Positions 1 to 6,681 of a DNA stretch of 12,955 bases are shown here, piece after piece. Position 1 is the stretch's first letter, and every line of letters begins with the position of its first letter. This stretch comes from Chitinophagaceae bacterium (GTDB taxonomy: Bacteria > Bacteroidota > Bacteroidia > Chitinophagales > Chitinophagaceae), in the NCBI GenBank assembly GCA_014379785.1, contig JACMLD010000051.1, positions 1 to 12,955 of the forward strand, read 5' to 3'. The notes below the pieces were generated by a model that saw only the letters and a program-made list of their open reading frames with translations, made no database searches and was not told the DNA's origin. A program made the translations under genes and the position numbers.

Positions 1-92
1 ACATTACAGCAAATTACCTGAACGCGCTGTCGGGTGCAGAGCAGTCTGCTATCTTCGGTGGCAATGCAAAAGCTTTCTATAAATTAATTTAG
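1..92 (+). CDS. Amidohydrolase (lactonase-like), C-terminal fragment cut by window edge
   Basis: The window opens inside a plus-strand reading frame that codes 29 residues and ends at TAG 90-92; its first full codon is at position 3. The C-terminal pattern, a Leu-rich stretch followed by AIFGGNAKAFYKL, is characteristic of the end of amidohydrolase family 2 (COG3618) enzymes, where the FGGNA-x-x-FY motif closes the TIM barrel. Family members include L-fuconolactone and L-rhamnono-lactone hydrolases, which open the lactone made by a sugar dehydrogenase. The next gene starts two bases downstream and is an SDR dehydrogenase, so a dehydrogenase/lactonase pair for a 6-deoxy sugar is a reasonable inference. 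With only the tail visible, the substrate cannot be read. The family call rests on a short but distinctive motif. Confidence 0.6.
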   Translation, partial: ITANYLNALSGAEQSAIFGGNAKAFYKLI

Positions 93-94
93 AG

Positions 95-877
95 ATGGAT
101 TTAAAATTAGGAGACAAGGTTTTTGTAGTATCCGGTGGTGCCAAGGGGATTGGAGAGGGGATAGTCAGGGTACTCGCGGCCGAGGGCGCGACAGTGGTGC
201 TTATCGGGCGAAATGAAACCGACAACAAAAAGCTCGCTGATGAGTTGGTTCAACATGGACGGGCCGTTGATTTCGTTACTGCCGAGTTGTCTGACCCATT
301 GGACTGCGATACTGCTGTAAAAGATATACTCAAAAAATATCCGTTGGTACATGGACTGGTCAACAATGCCGGTGTGAACGACGGTATAAATCTGGAGGAT
401 GGTGATTATGAATCTTTTATTTCGTCACTGAATAAAAATCTCACGCACTATTATTTGTTAGCGCATCATCTGCTGCCCTCTTTGAAAAAAACCAAAGGTT
501 CGATAGTCAATATCGGGTCGAAGGTTGCGGAAACAGGGCAGGGCGGCACCTCCGCATATGCCGCTGCCAATGGGGGCCGCAATGCACTTACGCGTGAGTG
601 GGCAGTGGAACTGCTGAAATATAATATTCGTGTCAACGCAGTCATCGTTGCCGAATGTTATACTCCATTGTATGAAAAATGGATCAGCACCCAACCTGAT
701 CCGGCGGCGGCACTTAAAGCCATCGCAGATAAGATTCCGCTGGGCAAGAGAATGACGACGGCAGAAGAGATAGCCAATGCCGTTGCCTTCCTGCTTTCGG
801 AAGCATCGAGTCATACTACTGGTCAGCTACTGCATGTGGATGGCGGGTATACGCACCTTGATCGGGCTATAAGTTGA
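95..877 (+). CDS. SDR-family sugar dehydrogenase (L-fucose dehydrogenase-like), Asn at catalytic Lys position
   Basis: This 260-residue classical short-chain dehydrogenase/reductase has the usual length for the family. It shows the NAD(P)-binding glycine motif SGGAKGIG (residues 13-20), NNAG (90-93), a catalytic Ser at 142 (NIGSK), Tyr155, and the C-terminal cofactor-loop and HVDGG segment (247-251). The expected YxxxK reads Y155-A-A-A-N159, so Asn replaces the general-base lysine. The motif ALTREWAVEL that follows is what I associate with the L-fucose dehydrogenase-like branch of SDRs. The predicted reaction is NAD(P)-dependent oxidation of a sugar (L-fucose or similar) to its lactone, fitting the lactonase-like gene two bases upstream. 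Alternatives are a 2-keto-3-deoxy-fuconate dehydrogenase or an L-rhamnose dehydrogenase. The SDR family is certain, but substrate and activity are not. The start at 95 directly follows the upstream stop, which suggests translational coupling. Confidence 0.85.
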   Translation: MDLKLGDKVFVVSGGAKGIGEGIVRVLAAEGATVVLIGRNETDNKKLADELVQHGRAVDFVTAELSDPLDCDTAVKDILKKYPLVHGLVNNAGVNDGINLEDGDYESFISSLNKNLTHYYLLAHHLLPSLKKTKGSIVNIGSKVAETGQGGTSAYAAANGGRNALTREWAVELLKYNIRVNAVIVAECYTPLYEKWISTQPDPAAALKAIADKIPLGKRMTTAEEIANAVAFLLSEASSHTTGQLLHVDGGYTHLDRAIS

Positions 878-879
878 CC

Positions 880-984
880 GTCACCCCGAGAGTAGCCGAG
901 GGGTCCCCGGCCGCTGTCGGCTTCCCAACTCCCGTCGGATGGGGATTTCTCCAACCGGGCCCTGCGGGCCGGAGTCGAAATGAC
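880..984. repeat. Palindromic intergenic repeat, copy 1 (GTCACCCC...GTCGAAATGAC)
   Basis: This 105-bp GC-rich element starts three bases after the SDR stop codon. Its left end is GTCACCCCGAGAGTAGCCGAG and its right end is GTCGAAATGAC, so the termini are imperfect inverted repeats (GTCAccccGA against GTCAtttCGA). The right half (941-984) begins GGGGATTTCTCC and holds an inner near-palindrome CCGGGCCC-TG-CGGGCCGG. The same outer blocks bound the copy at 11487-11616. Such elements are recalled as dispersed intergenic repeats of Bacteroidota genomes. Lying between convergent genes, it could fold in RNA from either strand and act as a bidirectional terminator, which is inference. Confidence 0.7.
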
Positions 985-994
985 CGCTTCACAA

Positions 995-1897
995 TCATTC
1001 CACCGGTCCGCGGTTTACCGTCAACCCAAACCTTAACTCTATCGAGAAATACCCATCGTTATTTGCCGGATTTCCCCTGCGCGATCCTACCGCATTGACA
1101 ACAGCACCCACCTCACGACTCCTGTCCGCCAATACCATGGCCAGTGCAGCGCTCTCCGCATTCAGGTACTTACTGAAAAGCCGATCATCAATATAACTTC
1201 TGCTCACATCATCCAGGTAGTCCGTCCGGGTAAACCGATAAAAAAACTCCATTCCAAAACTGCAGCGACCCGAAAAATGCCTCAATCCAAATCCAACCGG
1301 TATCACCCAAACATTCAATCCGTATGGCTTTCGCGCAGCGTACTCCTCAAAACCCTGCCCCTCCGTTCGCAACGGACTCAAGGCAACCCACCTATCACCC
1401 AGCCTTGCCTCCGGACTAAAACTGAATTTTCCCACACCCCCGATAAAATACGGCGATACGCTTGTCCAATACTCTGGCATCAGCCACTCGACCGGTGACA
1501 ACTCCAGCAAACCCAACCACTCCCGCACCCGGCTCCTGAAATGAAGATTCCGAAGATACCGACCAGAACCCGCCACTCCCTTCAATATCTTATCATCAGC
1601 CATCACCGAACCCCTCAGACACTGCAACCTCAATGCAACGATGCCTTTTCGCCGGACAGAAAAAAACAATCCTCCGCAGGGCCTCGAATAACCCCAGTTT
1701 ACATCCTTTAAAAACCGCCGGCCATTGCCTTTTTTTCCGCCAAGATCCGTCAGGCAATTCATCGCCCCTACCGAAAATCCCAGCTCCATGCGCCATGGCC
1801 AGAGCAGATCGCCGTCATAATCCTGCGCTGCCAAAACCGTCGGCAACAACAAACAACACAACAAACAAAACAGCAACAGGAAGAATGAATATTTCAT
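995..1897 (-). CDS. DUF6089-family outer-membrane beta-barrel protein (PorG-like)
   Basis: This is a 300-residue exported protein. The first ~24 residues form a signal peptide: Lys2, a long Leu/Phe/Cys-rich core, then VLAAQ as the cleavage region. The body is rich in alternating aromatic strands. It carries signatures I associate with the DUF6089/PorG group of Bacteroidota: an ELGFSVGAMN-x-L-x-DLGG segment (38-54), FLKDVNW (62-68), NLHFRSRVRE (117-126), SPYFIGGVGKF (148-158), TDYLDDVS (225-232) and GSRRGNPANND (271-281). PorG is an outer-membrane component linked to the type IX secretion system. Whether this copy works there or is a paralogue with another role cannot be told. It is convergent to the SDR and lies downstream of the regulator with a 93-bp gap, so co-transcription with the regulator is possible but not required. 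It has no evident link to rhamnose. Confidence 0.7.
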   Translation of the reverse strand: MKYSFFLLLFCLLCCLLLPTVLAAQDYDGDLLWPWRMELGFSVGAMNCLTDLGGKKGNGRRFLKDVNWGYSRPCGGLFFSVRRKGIVALRLQCLRGSVMADDKILKGVAGSGRYLRNLHFRSRVREWLGLLELSPVEWLMPEYWTSVSPYFIGGVGKFSFSPEARLGDRWVALSPLRTEGQGFEEYAARKPYGLNVWVIPVGFGLRHFSGRCSFGMEFFYRFTRTDYLDDVSRSYIDDRLFSKYLNAESAALAMVLADRSREVGAVVNAVGSRRGNPANNDGYFSIELRFGLTVNRGPVE

Positions 1898-1990
1898 TCC
1901 TCAAAATTCGATTGGAGGAGGGTCAAAACGCGGATGAAAAAAGTAAAAAATCGGGGGAAAAAGCGGAAAAACGAGGGTGTAAAACCCGCC
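1898..1990 (-). other. Gap between regulator and DUF6089 gene; weak hairpin
   Basis: This 93-bp gap separates two minus-strand genes. Read on the minus strand, it begins just past the regulator stop with GGGTTTTACACCC (1975-1987), a weak 4-bp stem, then a T-rich run that could be a poor terminator. A TACTTTTT stretch closer to the DUF6089 gene vaguely resembles the Bacteroidota -7 element TAnnTTTG. Neither signal is convincing. Confidence 0.2.
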
Positions 1991-3022
1991 CTATAATGAA
2001 GACCGCAATGTAAGTTTGAAAGGAATCTCCAGATGCTCTTTTGAATTTTCCAATATCAACTGAGCCGCCCGCTCACCCATCATATGAAAATCAGTAGAAA
2101 TAGTCGTAATCCCATTCAAAATGATCTTTTTCATAGGCGTCTCATTATATGATATCACGCCAACATCCTTGCCCACCATCAAATTGGTCGACAAAATCTT
2201 CTCAATTAGCAACACCAGATCATTCTCCATCAGGTTTATATAAACCTCCCCCTCCTTGATTTGCTCATTTGCAATATTACTAACCAGGTTATAATTAAAT
2301 GCATACTGATTGCAAAAACGATAAAAACCCTTCATGATCTCCTGCGGATGATAAGTGTAAGCCGGAAACATGATCTTAAGCGTATGATACTTACTCAGCT
2401 GCTCCAGCGCCTGCTCCAGGGCATCATAAATATCCTTTTCAAAATTCTCCGTCACCGCCCCATACTCCCCCGTCACTCCGGGTACAAGGATATCCATCAG
2501 GATCAGCTTCTCCCTCGGAATCGTATTGATGATCTCATGCGCATTCTCACCCCCTTCCAGAAAATGCGGGATAATCACGAAATGCGTGTAGTCCTCCTTC
2601 CTGTTTTCCAGCAACTTCTTAAAAAATGCAAAATCATTGTTGTAAATGTAAAAATCAATCGACGCAAGCTCCCCCAGCGTCTCTACAAAAGAATCGTAGA
2701 TGATCTTCTTATGCGGACTCAGCTTGTTAAACAATAGAAAGATCTTATACTGCTGATTCAAATCCGTATTCTTCACAAAAAATCCCTTCCCGGGCACCGA
2801 CCCCAACACCCCTATTTTCTTCAGATGCTTATAGCCCTTCTCTGCTGTATCCCTGGAAATCTCAAATTCAAAACTCAGCTCATTGATGGAAGGAAGCGTC
2901 TCATTTTTCAGAATCATACCTTCCTTAATCGCCTTGATGATAGAATTGGCCAATTGTATGTATTTTGGAGTGGCAGAGTGATAGTCGATTACAAGATGCT
3001 GAAATATAGTTGCCTTTTTCAT
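1991..3022 (-). CDS. GntR-family transcriptional regulator with LacI-like sugar-binding domain (probable rhamnose regulator)
   Basis: This 343-residue protein has a GntR winged-helix domain at residues 1-85. It shows the opening PKYIQLANSII helix, the LPSINELS motif (43-50) before the recognition helix (EISRDTAEKGYKHL) and the wing GSVPGKGFFV. The rest, about 92-338, is not the FCD or UTRA domain usual for GntR proteins. It resembles a periplasmic-binding-protein/LacI-type sensor, with a YKIFLLFN first strand, a DVGVISYNETP segment and, near the end, ITTISTDFHMMGERAAQLI. This GntR/LacI chimera is common among sugar regulators of Bacteroidota. It is transcribed divergently from rhaT across a 154-bp gap, so it most likely controls the rhamnose operon in response to L-rhamnose or a pathway intermediate. 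That role is inferred from position, and the symbol rhaR would be by analogy only. Confidence 0.85.
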   Translation of the reverse strand: MKKATIFQHLVIDYHSATPKYIQLANSIIKAIKEGMILKNETLPSINELSFEFEISRDTAEKGYKHLKKIGVLGSVPGKGFFVKNTDLNQQYKIFLLFNKLSPHKKIIYDSFVETLGELASIDFYIYNNDFAFFKKLLENRKEDYTHFVIIPHFLEGGENAHEIINTIPREKLILMDILVPGVTGEYGAVTENFEKDIYDALEQALEQLSKYHTLKIMFPAYTYHPQEIMKGFYRFCNQYAFNYNLVSNIANEQIKEGEVYINLMENDLVLLIEKILSTNLMVGKDVGVISYNETPMKKIILNGITTISTDFHMMGERAAQLILENSKEHLEIPFKLTLRSSL

Positions 3023-3176
3023 GTGCCAGGGGGGATTCTATTGGGTAAACATACAAAATATCACCCTAACTTAACCATGATAGTACATGACAGCTAGGCA
3101 ATGCTTTACCTCTATTTTTATTCGCTAAACAGAAGGGTAATAATGCTCAGCCATATTTGAAAAAACTCACTGTCTT
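3023..3176. promoter_or_regulatory. Divergent regulator-rhaT intergenic control region with a candidate operator
   Basis: This AT-rich 154-bp gap must hold the promoters of both the regulator (leftward) and the rhaT operon (rightward). Candidate Bacteroidota -7 elements (TAnnTTTG, each one mismatch) are TATGTTTA on the minus strand at 3046-3053, and TATTTTTA (3113-3120) or CATATTTG (3152-3159) on the plus strand. None has a convincing -33 partner. At 3076-3089 the sequence CATGATAGTACATG is an inverted pair, CATG-N6-CATG, roughly where an operator overlapping the leftward promoter would sit. CATGAtAG/CATGAcAG is also a direct repeat 11 bases apart. No Shine-Dalgarno sequence precedes rhaT, as is usual in this phylum. 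The element assignments are weak; the regional role is likely. Confidence 0.45.
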
Positions 3177-4307
3177 ATGGGTGTATTTTTAGGTGTTATC
3201 TTCCACTTCCTGGGCGGATTCGCGTCAGGAAGCTTCTATATTCCATACAAAAAAGTAAAAGGCTGGGCCTGGGAAAGTTACTGGCTCGTTGGCGGCCTCT
3301 TTTCCTGGCTGATCGTTCCTCCACTCGCCGCTTACCTCACCATTCCCGATTTCGCAGACATCATTCGCAACACCTCTTCTTCCACTCTCGGCATCACTTA
3401 TTTTTTCGGCCTGTTATGGGGCATAGGCGGACTAACATATGGCCTCGGTGTGAGATACCTCGGTGTATCTCTCGGAAGCAGTATCATACTCGGACTCTGC
3501 ATGGTATTCGGAGCCATCATTCCATCCATCTACTATGATCTGAACCCGGCCACCGGGAAAGACACATTCAGCATGCTCGCAGGAAATACCTGGGGACAGG
3601 TCATACTGGGTGGTCTGCTGCTCTGTATCATCGGCATCAGCATTTGCGGGAAGGCAGGAACCATGAAAGAAAAAGAACTTTCAGGCTCAGTTATCACGGA
3701 CCCACATGGGTCAACCGTAAAAACAGAATATAAATCCGGACTCGGAATATTTGTCTCGATAGTATCCGGCGTGCTGAGTGCGTGTTTTAACTTCGGACTG
3801 GAAGCAGGAAAGCCCATGGCAGACACTGCCAATGACCTGTGGATGGCCGCCAATCCGGGCGAAGGACGCTTCCTCTATCAAAACAACGTTACCTATATCA
3901 TCATTCTCTGGGGCGGACTGACCACAAACTTTATCTGGTGCATGATCCTCAACGCGAGAAACAGAACATTCGGCGACTACACCAAAAAATCAGCACCACT
4001 TGCCCGCAACTACGTGTTCTGCGCACTCGCAGGCACCACCTGGTTTCTGCAGTTCTTTTTCTATGGCATGGGCGAAAGCAGAATGGGCAACGGCGCCAGC
4101 AGCTGGATTCTTCACATGGCCTTCATCATCCTCATAGCAAATATGTGGGGAATCATTTTGAAAGAATGGAAAGGCGTCAGCTCAAAAACAAGAACAACAA
4201 TCATTATTGGCATAGTCACTATAATTTTATCAGTACTCATGGTGGGAAGGGGAAATGCACTGCGTGAAAAACAGGCGGCCGCTGTAATCAATGAGACGAG
4301 TAATTAG
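3177..4307 (+). CDS. rhaT: L-rhamnose/proton symporter RhaT
   Basis: This is an integral membrane protein of 376 residues, slightly longer than E. coli RhaT (344). The N-terminus matches the RhaT family closely: HFLGGFASGSFYIPYKKVKG (10-29), then a Trp-rich W-x-WESYW-LVGG turn into a second membrane span. About ten hydrophobic segments follow, including GITYFFGLLWGIGGLTYGLG, LGSSIILGLCMVFGAIIP and, late in the protein, MGNGASSWILHMAFIILIANMWG. A hydrophilic loop near residues 160-185 separates the two five-helix halves. RhaT brings L-rhamnose across the inner membrane with a proton. It is the first gene of the plus-strand operon, and rhaEW begins 15 bp after its stop. The family is distinctive and all downstream enzymes belong to rhamnose catabolism, so the assignment is firm. 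Confidence 0.93.
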   Translation: MGVFLGVIFHFLGGFASGSFYIPYKKVKGWAWESYWLVGGLFSWLIVPPLAAYLTIPDFADIIRNTSSSTLGITYFFGLLWGIGGLTYGLGVRYLGVSLGSSIILGLCMVFGAIIPSIYYDLNPATGKDTFSMLAGNTWGQVILGGLLLCIIGISICGKAGTMKEKELSGSVITDPHGSTVKTEYKSGLGIFVSIVSGVLSACFNFGLEAGKPMADTANDLWMAANPGEGRFLYQNNVTYIIILWGGLTTNFIWCMILNARNRTFGDYTKKSAPLARNYVFCALAGTTWFLQFFFYGMGESRMGNGASSWILHMAFIILIANMWGIILKEWKGVSSKTRTTIIIGIVTIILSVLMVGRGNALREKQAAAVINETSN

Positions 4308-4322
4308 CGAAATACAAAAATC

Positions 4323-6443
4323 ATGGCAACACTGACAACTCAATTCAAACATGTAAGCTATCTGTGGGATGATGCAAAAGCGGCGTCGCTCGCAGGGGAT
4401 GAATTAGCCCTGCTTATTTACCGCTCAAACCTGCTGGGTGCAGACCTTCGCCTCACCAACTATGGCGGCGGCAATACATCATGCAAGGCAATGGCAAAAG
4501 ATCCACTGACAGGAGAAGAAACCGAGGTAATGTGGGTAAAAGGTTCCGGCGGTGACCTGGGTACGCTCAGAGCGAGCGGACTCGCGGCCCTCTATATTGA
4601 CCGCCTGCGAAGTCTGAAAAATATTTACAGGGGCATCCATCACGAAGATGAAATGGTGGAACTTTTCAACCATTGCATCTTCGACCTGCAGTCGAAAGCA
4701 CCCTCGATCGACACACCTCTGCATGGCTTTCTCCCTTTCAAGCACATCGATCACCTCCATCCTGATGCAGCCATTGCAATCGCAGCGGCAAAAGACGGAA
4801 AGAATATTACCCAGGAGCTGTTTAACGGCACCATCGGTTGGGTAGAATGGCAAAAACCAGGCTTTGACCTCGGACTTCAACTGCGTCAGTGCCTGGACGA
4901 AAACCCGGGTATCAGAGGCATCATGCTGGGTTCACACGGACTCTTCACATGGGGAGACACCGCCTACGAAAGCTATATCAACACACTTGAAGTCATAGAA
5001 AGATGCGCAGCCTTTATTGAAGAAAAAACAGCGCAGCAGAAAGCAATTTTCGGCGGACAAAAAATTCAGTCCCAGGAGAAATCTCTCCGCCTCAAACAGG
5101 CGGCCGGACTGGCACCGGTACTCCGCGGATTTTGCAGCAGCAAAACCTGCATGATCGGACATTTCACCGACGACGATAAAGTGCTGCAGTACATCAACTC
5201 AAATGACCTCGACCGCCTCGCACCGCTGGGTACCAGTTGCCCGGACCATTTTCTGCGCACCAAGATCAGTCCACTCGTTTTAAAACTGAAAGCCGATGCC
5301 GACCTTTCCGATATCGCCGCTCTGAAAAAAGATCTTGAGCCCGCATTTAAAAGTTATCGCGAGAAATATGCCGAATACTATAATACCTGCAAACATCCCA
5401 ACAGTCCGGCGATCAGAGATGCCAATCCCGTTGTGATACTTTATCCCGGCGTCGGTATGTTTACCTTCGCAAAAGACAAACAGACAGCAAGAGTAGCAGC
5501 AGAATTTTACATAAACGCAATCAATGTAATGCGTGGTGCAGAAGCCATCTCATCCTACACCTCACTCCCCCGCCAGGAAGCGTTCAACATCGAATACTGG
5601 TTGCTCGAAGAGGCAAAACTGCAGAGAATGCCAAAACCAAAAGCCCTCACCGGTCGCATTGCCCTGGTAACAGGCAGCGCAGGTGGAATAGGGAAGGCAA
5701 TCGCCAAAAAATTTGCCGACGAAGGCGCCTGTGTGATTGTCAATGACAACGATGCTGACAGACTTTCAGCAGCGAGAGAAGAATTTCAACAACAATATGG
5801 CAAAGACACTTCCACCTCTGTAGTGCTGGACGTAACAAAGCATGAAGATATCCAGGAAGCATTTTATAAAGCAGCCATTAGCTTCGGTGGAGTAGACATT
5901 GTGGTAAACTGCGCCGGACTTTCCATTTCAAAACCCATTGAAGAGCATACCGAGAAAGACTGGGACCTGCTGTATGATGTATTGGTAAAAGGTCAGTTCT
6001 TCGTAACACAGGCGGGTGTAAACATCATGCGCAAACAGGAGATGGGCGGAGATGTATTGAATATTGTAAGCAAAAACGCACTCGTTTCCGGGCCCAATAA
6101 CGCCGGTTATGGTTCAGCAAAGGCTGCGCAGATGCATCTCAACAGGCTCAACGCCGCGGAACTGGGCAAGGACCATATCCGTGTAAACGTCGTGAATCCG
6201 GACGCCGTAATATCTGACAGCAAAATATGGGCAGGCGGATGGGCCGAAGGACGCGCTAAAGCATATGGTGTGAAGGTGGAAGAGCTTCCTGCTTTTTACG
6301 CAAAACGCACATTGCTCAATGAGACCATATTGCCGGAAGATATTGCCAATGCCTGTTTCGCCTTTGTGGGCGGCCTGCTGGGTAAATCAACAGGAAATGT
6401 ATTGAATGTAGATGGCGGAGTTGCTACAGCATTTGTCAGATAG
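4323..6443 (+). CDS. rhaEW: Bifunctional L-rhamnulose-1-phosphate aldolase / L-lactaldehyde dehydrogenase (RhaEW type)
   Basis: This 706-residue two-domain enzyme starts with a class II aldolase/adducin-like half (about 1-435), including NYGGGNTS (47-54), KGSGGDLG (73-80), the presumed metal site HGF...KHIDHLHPDA (134-149) and GSHGLFTWG (203-211). The second half (about 440-706) is a complete SDR dehydrogenase with TGSAGGIG (450-457), NCAG (529-532), Ser583, Tyr596 and Lys600 of the catalytic set, and a terminal NVDGG. This is the RhaEW arrangement known from Chloroflexus, Bacillus and others. The aldolase splits L-rhamnulose-1-phosphate into DHAP and L-lactaldehyde, and the dehydrogenase oxidises lactaldehyde to L-lactate with NAD. 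All expected SDR catalytic residues are present, unlike in the SDR at 95-877. The L-lactate made here is the logical substrate of LutABC downstream. Confidence 0.93.
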   Translation: MATLTTQFKHVSYLWDDAKAASLAGDELALLIYRSNLLGADLRLTNYGGGNTSCKAMAKDPLTGEETEVMWVKGSGGDLGTLRASGLAALYIDRLRSLKNIYRGIHHEDEMVELFNHCIFDLQSKAPSIDTPLHGFLPFKHIDHLHPDAAIAIAAAKDGKNITQELFNGTIGWVEWQKPGFDLGLQLRQCLDENPGIRGIMLGSHGLFTWGDTAYESYINTLEVIERCAAFIEEKTAQQKAIFGGQKIQSQEKSLRLKQAAGLAPVLRGFCSSKTCMIGHFTDDDKVLQYINSNDLDRLAPLGTSCPDHFLRTKISPLVLKLKADADLSDIAALKKDLEPAFKSYREKYAEYYNTCKHPNSPAIRDANPVVILYPGVGMFTFAKDKQTARVAAEFYINAINVMRGAEAISSYTSLPRQEAFNIEYWLLEEAKLQRMPKPKALTGRIALVTGSAGGIGKAIAKKFADEGACVIVNDNDADRLSAAREEFQQQYGKDTSTSVVLDVTKHEDIQEAFYKAAISFGGVDIVVNCAGLSISKPIEEHTEKDWDLLYDVLVKGQFFVTQAGVNIMRKQEMGGDVLNIVSKNALVSGPNNAGYGSAKAAQMHLNRLNAAELGKDHIRVNVVNPDAVISDSKIWAGGWAEGRAKAYGVKVEELPAFYAKRTLLNETILPEDIANACFAFVGGLLGKSTGNVLNVDGGVATAFVR

Positions 6444-6465
6444 TCTTACAATCAACATAAAGTCC

Positions 6466-6672
6466 ATGGCCAGAGTAGCATTTAACATGCATTTAAAAAG
6501 GGGTCTGGAAGCTGAATATCAGAAAAGGCACGACGAAATCGCTTCGCTCGATGAGCTGCCGGAAGAAGCTATCATGCAGAAATTGTGGAAATACATGGCC
6601 GACATCATGGACATCAATCCGGAGAACTCGCCGGTCAGTATTCCCCTAAAAGAAGTATTTTACTTACCATAA
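6466..6672 (+). pseudogene. rhaM: L-rhamnose mutarotase RhaM with an in-frame internal deletion
   Basis: The product is 68 residues, whereas RhaM (E. coli YiiL) is about 104. The first 25 residues align with the family start, keeping Tyr18 and His22 (AEYQKRHDEI) in E. coli numbering. The end is also intact, with NPENSPVSIPLKEVFYLP at the C-terminus. The middle is missing: after DEI the family continues WPEL...GI-x-x-Y-x-I-x-LD...LF, some 36 residues forming the central strands and part of the active site, while here the chain jumps to ASLDELP. One Trp of the usual QRWWKYM is Leu (QKLWKYM). The reading frame is kept, so a short protein could be made, but a working mutarotase fold is doubtful. 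The start at ATG 6466 is chosen because MARVAF matches the family N-terminus; an in-frame ATG at 6412 lies inside rhaEW. An assembly error is a possible alternative. Confidence 0.82.
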
Positions 6673-6681
6673 ACGATTGCC

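Noticed and set aside
880..984. Insertion sequence or CRISPR-like array
   Set aside because: There is no transposase, no target-site duplication that I can see, and no regular repeat-spacer spacing; it is a single palindromic element.
874..1098. Open frame of 74 codons on the plus strand after the SDR
   Set aside because: It reads through the palindromic repeat and into the antisense of the DUF6089 gene. It has low-complexity Pro/Gly composition and no family resemblance.
2261..2737. 158-codon plus-strand open frame inside the GntR-family regulator
   Set aside because: It is antisense to the sensor domain of the regulator and has no motif of its own.
6412..6465. Longer N-terminus for rhaM
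   Set aside because: The extra 18 codons lie mostly inside rhaEW, and the RhaM family begins at the M-A-R-V-A-F segment coded from 6466.
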